Source of the DNA: an uncultured Lachnospiraceae bacterium
GTDB lineage: Bacteria; Bacillota; Clostridia; Lachnospirales; Lachnospiraceae
Assembly (NCBI GenBank): GCA_910579935.1
Contig: CAJTVQ010000003.1
Coordinates: 95,249-159,248, forward strand
Reading direction: 5' to 3'
DNA length: 64,000 bases
Shown: positions 9,675 to 18,892 of the stretch, in pieces
Layout: the number at the start of each line of letters is the position of its first letter
How positions within the stretch are numbered: the stretch's first letter is position 1
Made by a program: the position numbers and the translations under genes
The notes under the pieces: model-generated
What the model saw: the letters and a program-made list of their open reading frames with translations, nothing else
What the model was told of the DNA's origin: nothing
Database searches by the model: none

Positions 9675-10430
9675 CTAATCCAACGGCTCCAGGAAACTGT
9701 CTTTATACTCTGCAAAATCCTTACACTCATGGTCAATGCTGTTTATCAGTTCCACATACTTCTCCCTTACCAGGGTCTTATAATTCCCGTAATTATCATA
9801 CCCCTTTTTCGTCCATGCAAACGGATGGGTCAGAATCTGTATTTTGTCATGTCCTAACAGATTCTTTTCATCCGGATAACCATACCGCCATATATGGTTT
9901 GCATCGGACATATATTTTACCCTCAGCTCACTGTCTTCCGTTACATTTTGTGCAAACGTAAAGAATTCATCCTGATAGGCATTGATGATACCCGGCAGCT
10001 TTATGTTTTCCGCCAGCACGGCCGGGGAAGGACGGTGCACGGAAAACTCCGATATTTCAAAGCCGAGCATCTCGCTTAACATATGCATCTCCTTCACAAT
10101 CTGTCTGCGAACGTCCTGCATATCCGTCATACCGTTTAATGCAAAATGCAGACCGATTTTCTGTCCCCTTTCATGCATGTCGCATATCAGATCGCGGTTT
10201 TTTCTGGAAAGCAGATTATAAGAATTATTCGTCCACTGAAAAAAGAACGTGGAGGTAAAATCCATGCCGGACTCTACCTTCGCCAATGCATATGCACGCT
10301 CCACACTGTATTCCACATCATGACGCATAATAATGAACTTGTCCTTATGCAGCGCATCGCTGTAATTGCTCTGTAAACCGGTGGATTTGATAATTCTTAT
10401 CATTTCCTTATAATCACTATATGAAAACAT
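9675..10430 (-). CDS. Polysaccharide-deacetylase-like protein
   Basis: A 251-aa soluble protein that looks like a divergent member of the NodB/polysaccharide deacetylase group found in polysaccharide loci. RHDVEYS at 36-42 matches the first metal-binding motif in modified form, and KIGLHFALNG at 91-100 resembles the strand carrying a catalytic histidine. The classical HXXXH second motif is not evident, so catalytic activity is uncertain. The start follows AAGGAG and the stop lies 11 bases before the second asnB. It may de-N-acetylate a precursor, or may have lost activity and bind sugar. Confidence 0.6.
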   Translation of the reverse strand: MFSYSDYKEMIRIIKSTGLQSNYSDALHKDKFIIMRHDVEYSVERAYALAKVESGMDFTSTFFFQWTNNSYNLLSRKNRDLICDMHERGQKIGLHFALNGMTDMQDVRRQIVKEMHMLSEMLGFEISEFSVHRPSPAVLAENIKLPGIINAYQDEFFTFAQNVTEDSELRVKYMSDANHIWRYGYPDEKNLLGHDKIQILTHPFAWTKKGYDNYGNYKTLVREKYVELINSIDHECKDFAEYKDSFLEPLD

Positions 10431-10471
10431 TCTCTTTCTCCTTATCCTACTATTCTTTCCACATTACATAT

Positions 10472-10485
10472 CCGCAGCGCTGCGG
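10472..10485. repeat. Perfect 14-base palindrome in a 72-base gap
   Basis: The sequence CCGCAGCGCTGCGG is self-complementary and lies about 17 bases downstream of the stop of the GT4 gene at 10503-11618. A weak GTCC/GGAC hairpin (10490-10502) is next to it. No run of T follows in the leftward direction, so it is not a standard terminator. It may stabilise or mark an mRNA end. Confidence 0.5.
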
Positions 10486-10502
10486 CCTCGTCCTGTACGG
10501 AC

Positions 10503-11618
10503 TCAAAACTCTTTTCTGCCGCCGCAGATATCTTCGATAAAATCCCGCCACTGCTCAAAAATCGCTTTCGCATTTGCTGTTTCCGCAATTTTTCTCGCCT
10601 GCCTGCCCAGCTTTTCAGCATATTCCGGCTGTTCGATCAGGCGGTTTATCCCATCCTCCAGCGCTTTCTGGTCTTTGACCGGTATGAGCAGACCGTTCAC
10701 TTCGTCTTCCATCACGGTACGCGGCCCTCCGCACGGACAGTCGGTGGCTACGATCGGCAGTCCCAAAGCCATTGCCTCCAGCAGGGCATTCGGAAGTCCC
10801 TCCCAGTCCGAAGAAAATGCATAAACCGCAGCGTCTGTCAGTTCCTTCTCCAAAGCATCGCTGGCTCCCATCAGCCGGATATAATCCTGTGCCTGATGTT
10901 CGGCGATGATGCCCTCCAATATTTCCTTTGTCCCGTCAAAGGAATCACCGCCGTATATCTTCAGTACATAGTCCGGATGCTTACGATGCACCTCCACAAA
11001 GGCCCGAAGCAGCATCGGCTGATTCTTGAAATCTACCAGACGTCCCGACTGCACCACTTCTTTTTTCCTCTTCTCCGGTTCCGGAACACCGATGTACTTA
11101 TCATTCAGCGGATTTAAGATCACCCTGGAATTCTTTTGCAGAAAAGGAGCGAAAAATTCTCTCTGCCCTTCGGTCTGAAACACACACCCGGCCGCCCTCG
11201 GAAACAGCAGCGGTATCTGAATCTTATCGGACCATGCGTCATAATGTCCGGCCGGATCGGTCCGGATCGAAATCATCACCGGCACTTTCGTTCCGGGTGA
11301 AGCCATCAGAGCCCTGTAATTGGCCCTCTGCGCAAAGGCAATGAGAATATCCGGTTTTTCCTCTTTCATGAACTGTCTCAGATATTTTACCCGAAGCAGA
11401 AACTGTACCACCCGGTTCTTCCCCTCATCCTCTTTCCTTAATCCCACATGGACTCTCCTGATGCCGCCGTTCAGGGAAAATTCGTTTTCTCCATACCATT
11501 CGGTGGCAACGAGTACCTCATACCCTTCCCCGGCAAACTGGTTTGCCAGATTGGACACTACCCGTTCCGCTCCGCCCTGCTCCAGACAGTTCAAATGGAA
11601 GGCTATCCTGCGTTTCAT
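10503..11618 (-). CDS. GT4 family glycosyltransferase
   Basis: A 371-aa GT-B transferase starting MKRRIAFHLNCLEQGGAERV. The GGAERV loop is at residues 15-20, and near the C-terminus DWEGLPNALLEAMALG carries the EX7E pair, followed by a DCPCGGP loop. The start overlaps the stop of the upstream DUF6020 gene by four bases, and GGGGGCATGAA serves as its ribosome site. It acts in the cytoplasm on a lipid-linked acceptor. The shared C-terminal loop with the GT4 at 6627-7754 suggests similar donors. Confidence 0.9.
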   Translation of the reverse strand: MKRRIAFHLNCLEQGGAERVVSNLANQFAGEGYEVLVATEWYGENEFSLNGGIRRVHVGLRKEDEGKNRVVQFLLRVKYLRQFMKEEKPDILIAFAQRANYRALMASPGTKVPVMISIRTDPAGHYDAWSDKIQIPLLFPRAAGCVFQTEGQREFFAPFLQKNSRVILNPLNDKYIGVPEPEKRKKEVVQSGRLVDFKNQPMLLRAFVEVHRKHPDYVLKIYGGDSFDGTKEILEGIIAEHQAQDYIRLMGASDALEKELTDAAVYAFSSDWEGLPNALLEAMALGLPIVATDCPCGGPRTVMEDEVNGLLIPVKDQKALEDGINRLIEQPEYAEKLGRQARKIAETANAKAIFEQWRDFIEDICGGRKEF

Positions 11619-13558
11619 TTCATGCCCCCTTTTCCGTTCACCTCCTGCGGTGTACTCCGCCCCGCTCTCATATAAAATGCCAGCACCGACGGCATTGCAT
11701 AAACGATCGGAAACGCATAACGGGGCTGGTTAATCACCTGCGGACCCGCAAGGATGATAAAAAAAGTCAGAATCAACGGAAGCAGCACAAACCATTCCTT
11801 TCCTCTTTTTTCATGCAGCATGAAAATTCCGGTCACAAACATTAAGATCACATAAAACGCCACATTGCTCAGCATACCGATCACCGGAACTTCTGAAAGG
11901 AACGAATAGAAGCTGACCATAACCGGACACAGCCCCTGCATCCAAACAGGAATCTCAAAGCGGACCGCCTCTCCCAGCCCGTCTTCCATCACATACTCCT
12001 CTCCGATATGGCAGTCTCTGTTAAAAACATAATTATCAATATTCGGAGCAAACAAATAATAATTCTGATTCCATGTCGCTTCCGCATAACAAAGCGGATG
12101 CCTCAGAAACTGCCGGAACCATACCCCGAAATAATCCGTCAAGGCTTCCGTACCATCCCCGCGGAATGATGTCTTCACCGGGTCGGCGCTGGATTCCAGA
12201 TACAGCGCCGGCAGATTGTCATAATCCAATACCTGCCGGATAATCTCCTTTTCTTCTTCCGGAATTTCCTCCCCATAGTCCCTGACATACCGCGCCGTCT
12301 GCTGGAAAGGCAGCGAAAACATTTCCTTCGGCCCGTCCTTTTCCACATGATAAACGGAACCAATGATACCCTCTATTCCGAATGCAAGCATAACCGGAGC
12401 AAGCAGGCCGATTACCGCCGCTGCCGGCCATGCCGTCCGCTTTTCCGAAATTCCTCTCTTCATCATGGAAAATCCTACCGCAAATGCCACCGGAAGGTAC
12501 ACGGCGATTCCGTTCTTCCTGAAAAGGATCATCAGGCAGGCGCTCACCGCCCATGCTGCCTTATACCAATGCTCCTTCCAAAATTCCTGCGGCTTCCGGA
12601 ACCATTCCATACACAGAAGAACAAACAGCAGGAAACAGGCAGTATATAAAAAATCCTTGATCGGAAAAGCTGCATATCCCGCATAACAGGGCATAAAGCA
12701 GTATATCCCCATCGCCAGAAGCCGAAGCCATGCCGGAGCCTTCCATTTTCCCATGCATACCAGAGACCACGCCAAAACCCCTGCCATCACCGCCGACTGC
12801 ATGAGTACAAAAGCAAACAGTCCTATATTCCCGCTGCCAAGCATCGTCCCCAGCTTCACAAAAATGCCGAACAGCCACGTATGGAACACCGGCTGGGCCG
12901 TCGTATACTTTCTGTATCCGAAATAATATGCCAGCTGGTTCCAGTTATCATAAGACATAACGCCGGGATAACGCAGAACCAGATGAAGAAGCCAGCTGAG
13001 CATGATCCCCGCCCACGCTGACGCAAACGGATGTCTCCGGTAAAGCGTCAGCCATTTACTTTCTTTCATCCGGATATCCCTGCGGGAAACAAGAAATTCA
13101 TAAAAAGCATGAATGGCCGTCAAATAAAGACTATAAAAACCGGCTATGAGAACCATTGTTTTCAGCAGACGTGCGGAAGATGTGTATAATACGGAAAGAC
13201 TGTTCCCAAAAGCAAATCCCACGCCCCCCGCATACATAACAGCCAGAAACAAAGCCAGTCCCTTCCCATAGCGCACGGTCTGCGTATCCTTTTCCCTCCA
13301 TACCTTCCGATAACATACATACAGGCAGATTGTCAGGACCGTCACCGGCAGTCCCTTTCCTTCCGTTCCCTGGCGTACCGTCTCCAGTATTTTATAAACT
13401 TTCAGATAAAGGGAATTGGAAATCCCCTCCTCTGCAATATCCGCTACTTCCATATGCACGTTCAGGGCCATTGCCGTCAGAAATGCACCCAAAAACAGCC
13501 AGCCCCTGCTCCTGCATATTCCGTTCCATGCCATTTTCTTCTTTTGAAATACTTCCAT
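11615..13558 (-). CDS. DUF6020-type polytopic membrane protein (first copy)
   Basis: A 647-aa integral membrane protein with many hydrophobic helices. After several helices it has a YPGVMSYDNWNQ segment (about residues 195-206) and later an AFPIKDFLY loop; both have counterparts in the second DUF6020-type protein at 31145-33043 (YPGFFVYDAQDE and CSAKDGLF). The acidic residue in an early outside loop and the helix-rich layout resemble GT-C glycosyltransferases, which use undecaprenyl-phosphate sugars outside the cell. DUF6020 has no established reaction. A long non-membrane loop near residues 400-520 is probably extracellular. A role in side-chain addition is inference. Confidence 0.7.
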   Translation of the reverse strand: MEVFQKKKMAWNGICRSRGWLFLGAFLTAMALNVHMEVADIAEEGISNSLYLKVYKILETVRQGTEGKGLPVTVLTICLYVCYRKVWREKDTQTVRYGKGLALFLAVMYAGGVGFAFGNSLSVLYTSSARLLKTMVLIAGFYSLYLTAIHAFYEFLVSRRDIRMKESKWLTLYRRHPFASAWAGIMLSWLLHLVLRYPGVMSYDNWNQLAYYFGYRKYTTAQPVFHTWLFGIFVKLGTMLGSGNIGLFAFVLMQSAVMAGVLAWSLVCMGKWKAPAWLRLLAMGIYCFMPCYAGYAAFPIKDFLYTACFLLFVLLCMEWFRKPQEFWKEHWYKAAWAVSACLMILFRKNGIAVYLPVAFAVGFSMMKRGISEKRTAWPAAAVIGLLAPVMLAFGIEGIIGSVYHVEKDGPKEMFSLPFQQTARYVRDYGEEIPEEEKEIIRQVLDYDNLPALYLESSADPVKTSFRGDGTEALTDYFGVWFRQFLRHPLCYAEATWNQNYYLFAPNIDNYVFNRDCHIGEEYVMEDGLGEAVRFEIPVWMQGLCPVMVSFYSFLSEVPVIGMLSNVAFYVILMFVTGIFMLHEKRGKEWFVLLPLILTFFIILAGPQVINQPRYAFPIVYAMPSVLAFYMRAGRSTPQEVNGKGGMK

Positions 13559-13599
13559 GTTTTAACCCTTCTTATTCTTTTTCGCTTCCGTTTGCATCT

Positions 13600-14742
13600 T
13601 CATATATGTTCCAGATCCGATTCTATCCAGTTTCTTATGCATTCCGTATAAAATTCATTGGAAAAATCATACGCTCTCTTCAATGCTGCCCTGCTGTATT
13701 TCTCATGGTATTCTTCCTCCTTCAGCATCCGTTCCATCTCATCCGCCAAAAGCCGTTCCTCCTCCGTGATCAGAGCCGCATCCATATTTTTCTCCGGACT
13801 CATATTCGCTGTCAGGATACCGTATTCCTCTCCATTCCCCCGCAGTATTTCCCTCGGCCCCGTCAGGCAGTCCGTAGCAATGACGGGAATTCCCAGCGCC
13901 ATCGCTTCTATAAGGGCATTCGGGAATCCTTCATGATAGGAAGTCAGCACATACAGACAGGCTGTCTTAAGATAAGGAAACGGATTTTTCTTCATGCCGG
14001 TAAAATATACGCCGTCCCCAACTCCCAAACCTTCCGCCAGCATCCGGTACTCATCAAAACCGCCCTCTCCGATGATCAGAAGCTTTGCATCGGGAACGTT
14101 CTTTTGCATCCATGCATAGGCTTTTATCAGATGCCAGAAGCCTTTTACATCATCTTCCCTGCCCATGGAAACAAGGATGTGCCCGCGGCTCTCCCAGGGA
14201 AGCTCCGGTTCCTCTTCGCCTGCCCGCGCCCTTAACTCCGCCACATCCAGGGGATTGTACAGTGTCGCTGCCTTACTGCAATGATACTTTTCCTCTATCT
14301 CCTCTTCGATCCGCTTCGAACAGCACAATACTTTATCGGCCCTGCGGGTAAACAGGCGGATTTTCCTTTCGTTTTCCATATCCATATAGCTGCGGATACC
14401 GACCCATATTTTCGCACAACTGCCGGAAAAAACATTTACCATGTTGGCAGTCGGTCCAAAACTGTACGCAATGTCTATTTTCCATTTGCGCTTCAGTCTC
14501 CGGACAGCCAGACACCTCCTGACAAGATTCAGAGCTTTTCCTGCCACGCTGTCCTTCACTCCCATATGAAGGTCCGTTACCTTCAGCCCGCTGATATCAT
14601 AGGCGATATCCCTGGAATCAAATATTACGATATATACATCATAATACGGCTCAAGCAGCCGCGCCGTCGCTACACATACCCGCTCAAATCCGCCCTGGTG
14701 CAGCATCGGTACAATAAGCATGATTCTTTTCTTCCTATCCAT
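13600..14742 (-). CDS. GT4 family glycosyltransferase
   Basis: A 380-aa GT-B transferase. Its N-terminal strand leads into LHQGGFERVCVATARL (14-29) and its C-terminal domain carries SYHEGFPNALIEAMALG with the EX7E pair, then DCLTGPREIL. Strong GGAGG sits before the ATG at 14742. It lies between another GT4 gene and the DUF6020 gene in the same orientation with short gaps. It should add one residue of the repeat unit on the cytoplasmic face. Donor sugar unknown. Confidence 0.9.
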   Translation of the reverse strand: MDRKKRIMLIVPMLHQGGFERVCVATARLLEPYYDVYIVIFDSRDIAYDISGLKVTDLHMGVKDSVAGKALNLVRRCLAVRRLKRKWKIDIAYSFGPTANMVNVFSGSCAKIWVGIRSYMDMENERKIRLFTRRADKVLCCSKRIEEEIEEKYHCSKAATLYNPLDVAELRARAGEEEPELPWESRGHILVSMGREDDVKGFWHLIKAYAWMQKNVPDAKLLIIGEGGFDEYRMLAEGLGVGDGVYFTGMKKNPFPYLKTACLYVLTSYHEGFPNALIEAMALGIPVIATDCLTGPREILRGNGEEYGILTANMSPEKNMDAALITEEERLLADEMERMLKEEEYHEKYSRAALKRAYDFSNEFYTECIRNWIESDLEHI

Positions 14743-14754
14743 TCCTGCCTCCAG

Positions 14755-15942
14755 TCATAAGATTCCCCGCAGATAAAACCCCTCCAGCCTCGCCGCCTGC
14801 TCTTTCACATCAAAACCGGAAGCCTTAATGCATCCGCACATATCCTCTCTTTTATATTCCAAATGCCTCTCTGCATATTCTGCCCATACATCGGCGGATT
14901 TGTCAAGACTCTCGAAGCAGACCAATTCGCTTAAGCCCACTTCCGCCGTAATCCGGTCCGAAACCAGACACCGGAGCCCGGCTGCCTGAGCCTCTACCAC
15001 CGTTCCCGGAAGTCCTTCAAACCGCGACGGAAACAGGAAGAAATCAAACGCCTGATAATATGCTTCCACTTCCTTCTTATTTCCCATAAAAAGGATATCT
15101 CCGGCAATCCCCAGCCTCCCGGCCTGCGCTTTTGCGGCCTCCATTCCGCCGCCCTCACCGAGAAGCATCAGCACGCATCGTTTTCCCTTCTCCGACAGCC
15201 TCCGGTGCAGCCGCTCAAAGATTTCCAAAAGAAACTCATGGTTCTTCGCATAATGAAACCTTCCCACATGCCCTATCACATAGCAGTCCCCGATTCCCAG
15301 TTCCCTGCGGAGCCGGTTCCTCACGGCCTCATCATACCGGAACTTTTCCGCATCAATGGCATTGGGAATCAGACGCGCTTTCGGCGAACCGTTCCATCCC
15401 TTACCGAATACGGCCTGTCCCGCCTCCCCGGAACAGGCAAAGCAATAATCCGCCCGTTTCAGGAGCGGAAGCCGCAGCAGCCTTGTCATCCAGCCTTTGA
15501 TCCCCTTATCCACCCCCGCACTCCTGGCATGGGCACATAAAACCGGTATTCCCGCCCTCCGCGCCTCCGGCAGGTAAATGGATGCAGTACTCGTCATATG
15601 CCCCTGAACTACGGCATACTCATGATGACGGTTAAAAAAATCCCGTACCGCTTTCTTATATGAAACATAATTGTATCCTTTGAACTTCGGAAGAACATAG
15701 ACTTTTCCGCCCAAAGACTCAATCTCCGCATCATAAAACTCCGGAATCCTGGATATTCCGCTTTGTCCCCTGCTTTTCCGCTTTCCGTCCCCCTCTTCCG
15801 TCTTCTGATGAACCAGAAAATCAAACTGCACTTTTTCCCTGTCCATACAGCGGTACAAATCCATAATACGGCTCTCCGCGCCTCCCAGGCTCAGGCCGCC
15901 GAGTACATGCAGCACCCGCACTTTTCCATCCGTTTCCATCAT
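14755..15942 (-). CDS. GT4 family glycosyltransferase
   Basis: A 395-aa GT-B transferase with LGGLSLGGAESRIMDLYR near the N-terminus and SRFEGLPGTVVEAQAAGL in the C-terminal domain. The ATG pair at 15942/15939 follows TAGGAG and AGGA, so the exact start is one codon uncertain; an in-frame GTG at 15972 is less likely. The 111-base gap to the upstream deacetylase-like gene holds no convincing gene. Residues 60-72 are unusually basic. The job is addition of one sugar in the cytoplasm; specificity is unknown. Confidence 0.88.
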   Translation of the reverse strand: MMETDGKVRVLHVLGGLSLGGAESRIMDLYRCMDREKVQFDFLVHQKTEEGDGKRKSRGQSGISRIPEFYDAEIESLGGKVYVLPKFKGYNYVSYKKAVRDFFNRHHEYAVVQGHMTSTASIYLPEARRAGIPVLCAHARSAGVDKGIKGWMTRLLRLPLLKRADYCFACSGEAGQAVFGKGWNGSPKARLIPNAIDAEKFRYDEAVRNRLRRELGIGDCYVIGHVGRFHYAKNHEFLLEIFERLHRRLSEKGKRCVLMLLGEGGGMEAAKAQAGRLGIAGDILFMGNKKEVEAYYQAFDFFLFPSRFEGLPGTVVEAQAAGLRCLVSDRITAEVGLSELVCFESLDKSADVWAEYAERHLEYKREDMCGCIKASGFDVKEQAARLEGFYLRGIL

Positions 15943-16053
15943 GCTTCCTGTTTCTCCTAAATATTCCGGCACTGTTTATCATCCATATCATTAACTTATG
16001 CATTCGTGAAAGTACCGCAGCGCTTAAATTAACGACATTGGTTTTCCATAGGA

Positions 16054-16782
16054 TCATCCGTACTTTACCAAAATATGCTTCACCGCCGCCAGCAGATACT
16101 CCGCCAGCCTTCCGGCCAGCCTGCGTTTCACCGGCTGTACCTTCAGATAGTCCTTAAAAGATATGACTTCCTGCGTCTCCAATATCCTGCGGTATTTCTC
16201 CATATCCCGTTCATCCGCGGTATTGGTATGCACCACCATTGTTGTGAATCCGCTCTTTCTCTTTAAGCTGCTTCCCAGCCGGAAAGAAATCGGATAAAAC
16301 AGCATTCCCTGCCACTGATAAGGCCGGCTGCCGAATCCGTCCGTAATCCGCCTAAATCCGTTCTGCCTTAATGCTTTCAGCGTATTCCTGTCATAAGAAT
16401 GGGCCGGCGCCATGAAAATATCCGTCCGGATACCGTGTTCTTCCAGAATCCGTTTTCCCCGTTCCAGCATATCCAACTGTTTTTCATAAGACACTCCTGC
16501 GAACTCTGAAAAATCATTCAGCGGAAAGATTCCCCCTTTTTTCTCCGTATACACATGCCGGTAACCATGCAGCGCAACCGTCCATCCGCTTTCCTTCAGT
16601 TCCTTCACAAGTTCCCAAAAATCTTCCCTTTCCCTGCTCCGGTTCAGATTTTCATCCTGATTGTCCGGCACCACGCCAATCAGCGGTTTCACTCCATACT
16701 CATCCATAAGCGCCCGAAACGCCCCGAAACGCTCCCAGTCCATAGCAGGCGTAATATCATCCATACGAATTGCTATCTTCAT
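16054..16782 (-). CDS. DUF2334 polysaccharide deacetylase family protein
   Basis: A 242-aa protein of the DUF2334 branch of carbohydrate esterase family 4-like enzymes. MDDITP at 7-12 gives the metal-binding acidic pair, ALHGYRH at 70-76 gives the two histidines, and PAHSYD near residue 127 fits the third motif. No signal peptide is visible, so it probably works in the cytoplasm, for example removing an N-acetyl group from a nucleotide- or lipid-linked sugar. Its position directly after the formyltransferase gene raises the possibility that it frees an amino group for formylation. That link is inference. Confidence 0.8.
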   Translation of the reverse strand: MKIAIRMDDITPAMDWERFGAFRALMDEYGVKPLIGVVPDNQDENLNRSREREDFWELVKELKESGWTVALHGYRHVYTEKKGGIFPLNDFSEFAGVSYEKQLDMLERGKRILEEHGIRTDIFMAPAHSYDRNTLKALRQNGFRRITDGFGSRPYQWQGMLFYPISFRLGSSLKRKSGFTTMVVHTNTADERDMEKYRRILETQEVISFKDYLKVQPVKRRLAGRLAEYLLAAVKHILVKYG

Positions 16783-16826
16783 ATTTTTCCCATTTCTGCA
16801 CTGTTTTTACTCTTCCTGCCGTTCCG

Positions 16827-17747
16827 TTATTCCAGCACATCTCCGGCAGCCAGTTCCCGTCCGCACTCATACCGGTCAATCAACAGGGAACCGTCCACGG
16901 TCCGTATGATCGGCTTCCCGTCAAATACATCCACCACTTCTCCCGGCGCATGATCCGAGAAATCAATGATTTCGTCAAACGGATGTGCTTCCCATACGGT
17001 CACCCTCTCCTCCCCGCACATTGCAAAGGCTCCCGGAAAAGGGGCCGCCACCCCGCGGATCAGATTATAAATATGCCTTGTCCGTTCATGGAAATCAATC
17101 TTTCCATCCGCCGCGGTGCGTTTATCATACCACGAATCAAAATCCCTTGATTCTGTTTTTACCACTATATTCCCCTTCTGATAAGCTTCCAGCAGCTTCT
17201 TTATCAGCCTCTTGGAGCAGATCATGTTCTTATACTGCGCCGTCCGGATATCATCGTGCGGCGTAATGGAAAACATCTCCGTAGCAAACACATTCGGACT
17301 GTCCGCCTTTTCATCATATCGGAACAGATTCAGATTAAAGCGGGTATCCCCCAGAATGATCGACCAGTTTAACGGCGACCTTCCCCTGCCGAAAGGCAGA
17401 TAACCGCTGTTCCCATGGAATCCGTAAACCCCGTAAGAAAACTTTTCCAGCACACAGGCCGGGATCAGCCGCTGCCACCCCATGGAAACCGCTATCTCAA
17501 ATTCATTTTCTTCCATAAATGCCTTCGTCTTGTCGTCCGTCAAAAAATAACTGTCCGCCTCAAAAACCGGAATCCCATACTTATCCGTCAGCGCCGAAAG
17601 CCCCTTGAACCCGGATACCTGATTCCGTTTCAGCACTTCCCTGCTGATGGTGATCACCAGATCCACCGGACAAATATGGTTATGGATAAACTCCACGATA
17701 TTCTCTGAAGTATCCTTCACTCCAAACACTGTAACCCCGTATCTCAT
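16827..17747 (-). CDS. Sugar N-formyltransferase-like protein
   Basis: A 306-aa protein with the methionyl-tRNA/sugar formyltransferase fold: an N-terminal 10-formyl-THF domain and a small C-terminal barrel-like part. His111 lies in GFHGNSGYLPFGRGR (109-123) and Asp149 in EKADSPNVF matches the catalytic aspartate. The usual catalytic Asn two residues before the His is Gly here, and the loop is two residues longer than in ArnA or Fmt. Such atypical forms occur in polysaccharide loci. The expected reaction is N-formylation of a 4-amino sugar, since PglE and RffA make such sugars. GGGAGGTGG precedes the start. Confidence 0.75.
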   Translation of the reverse strand: MRYGVTVFGVKDTSENIVEFIHNHICPVDLVITISREVLKRNQVSGFKGLSALTDKYGIPVFEADSYFLTDDKTKAFMEENEFEIAVSMGWQRLIPACVLEKFSYGVYGFHGNSGYLPFGRGRSPLNWSIILGDTRFNLNLFRYDEKADSPNVFATEMFSITPHDDIRTAQYKNMICSKRLIKKLLEAYQKGNIVVKTESRDFDSWYDKRTAADGKIDFHERTRHIYNLIRGVAAPFPGAFAMCGEERVTVWEAHPFDEIIDFSDHAPGEVVDVFDGKPIIRTVDGSLLIDRYECGRELAAGDVLE

Positions 17748-17786
17748 CCTGAACCACCTCCCAAACCATCCAATCCATCGCTTTAG

Positions 17787-18764
17787 CTATTTCAGATTCT
17801 CCTTATACCAGTCAATTGCCAAATGAATCCCTTTTGCAAAATCATATTCCGGATCATATCCCAGCATTTCCCTTGCTTTGGTAATATCCGCATTGGAATC
17901 CCTGATATCTCCCTGGCGCGGCGGTCCGAACTCCGGTTCCCGTTCCACGCCTAAAGCACTGCACAGATCATAATAAACATCGATCAGAAATTCCCTGCCT
18001 CCGGCGCCGATATTGAAAGCATTCCCGCCTGCTTCGCCGGATGCCAGGCAAGCCTTCAGATTCGCTTCAATGACATTGTCTATATAGGTAAAATCTCTCG
18101 ACTGCTTTCCGTCCCCGTTGATCGTAGGCGTCTCCCCGTTTAAGAGCATACGGATAAATTTAGGGATCACCGCCGCATATGCGCCGTCCGGATCCTGCCT
18201 TCTTCCGAATACATTGAAATAACGCAGTCCGTAGGTATCCAGTCCGTACAGCTCCTTGTACAGTCTCCCGTATTCCTCATCCGTTCTCTTTGTCAATGCG
18301 TACGGGGACAGCAGCTTTCCTTCCGCCCCTTCCTTCTTCGGAAGCTGCGGATGATCCCCGTATACGGAAGAACTGGATGCGTAAACAAACTTCTTCACCC
18401 CGTTCTGCCTGCTGGCTTCCATCATGTTCAGGGTACCGCGGATATTGATCTCTTCATACAGCAAAGGCATCTCGATACTTCTCGGTACGCTCCCCCATGC
18501 CGCCTGATTCAATACATAATCCACCCCTTTCGCCGCTTCCATACAGGTATCCAGATTCCTGATATCACCTTTGATAAACGTAAACCTGTCCAGTTTCGTA
18601 AAGGGTTCGATATTTTCATACTTGCCGGTGGAAAGGTCATCCAAACACCTTACCGTATATCCCATCTCCAAAAGCGCCTCACAGAGGTTCGAACCTATAA
18701 AACCCGCACCGCCGGTTACAAGGAAAACGCTGCCCGCGTCAAATTTTAAATCTTTGTATCCCAT
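17787..18764 (-). CDS. wbpP: UDP-N-acetylglucosamine 4-epimerase (WbpP/TviC type)
   Basis: A 325-aa extended SDR enzyme. TGGAGFIGS at 17-25 binds NAD, GSVPRSIEMP at 91-100 is the WbpP-type substrate loop, and SPYALTK at 153-159 supplies Tyr155 and Lys159; the NVFGRRQDPDGAYAAVIPKF stretch is nearly identical to Pseudomonas WbpP. It would interconvert UDP-GlcNAc and UDP-GalNAc, or the matching uronic acids made by the dehydrogenase at 20989-22302. The coding start is preceded by a perfect hairpin (18776-18794), and a good promoter lies further up, so this gene likely heads its own transcript. Confidence in family is high. Confidence 0.88.
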   Translation of the reverse strand: MGYKDLKFDAGSVFLVTGGAGFIGSNLCEALLEMGYTVRCLDDLSTGKYENIEPFTKLDRFTFIKGDIRNLDTCMEAAKGVDYVLNQAAWGSVPRSIEMPLLYEEINIRGTLNMMEASRQNGVKKFVYASSSSVYGDHPQLPKKEGAEGKLLSPYALTKRTDEEYGRLYKELYGLDTYGLRYFNVFGRRQDPDGAYAAVIPKFIRMLLNGETPTINGDGKQSRDFTYIDNVIEANLKACLASGEAGGNAFNIGAGGREFLIDVYYDLCSALGVEREPEFGPPRQGDIRDSNADITKAREMLGYDPEYDFAKGIHLAIDWYKENLK

Positions 18765-18775
18765 TATTATCTTTC

Positions 18776-18794
18776 TTTGCGGATGTTCCGCAAA
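18776..18794 (-). promoter_or_regulatory. Perfect hairpin in the epimerase leader
   Basis: TTTGCGGA and TCCGCAAA form an 8-bp stem with a 3-base loop, 11 bases before the epimerase ATG. An AAAGGAG sequence (about 18797-18803) lies just upstream of the hairpin, too far from the ATG unless the hairpin is folded. Folding would bring it to about 13 bases. It may control translation. Confidence 0.5.
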
Positions 18795-18850
18795 TCTCCT
18801 TTCAATACATTCTTATTTATTTTTTTAATATGCTCATCAGAACAAGATAT

Positions 18851-18879
18851 AGTTTACCACATACCGGAAAGATTTACAA
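18851..18879 (-). promoter_or_regulatory. Predicted sigma-A-type promoter for the epimerase block
   Basis: On the minus strand TTGTAA (18874-18879), a 17-base spacer and TAAACT (18851-18856) with an extended TGG just before the -10 fit a housekeeping promoter. It lies in the 128-base gap between the unknown 235-aa gene and the epimerase, one of the longest gaps in the cluster. Transcription would begin near 18844. Confidence 0.6.
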
Positions 18880-18892
18880 TTTTTACCGCCTC

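Noticed and set aside
10472..10502. Terminator after the GT4 gene
   Set aside because: The palindrome is strong but no T-run follows on the minus strand, and the next gene follows closely without a clear new promoter.
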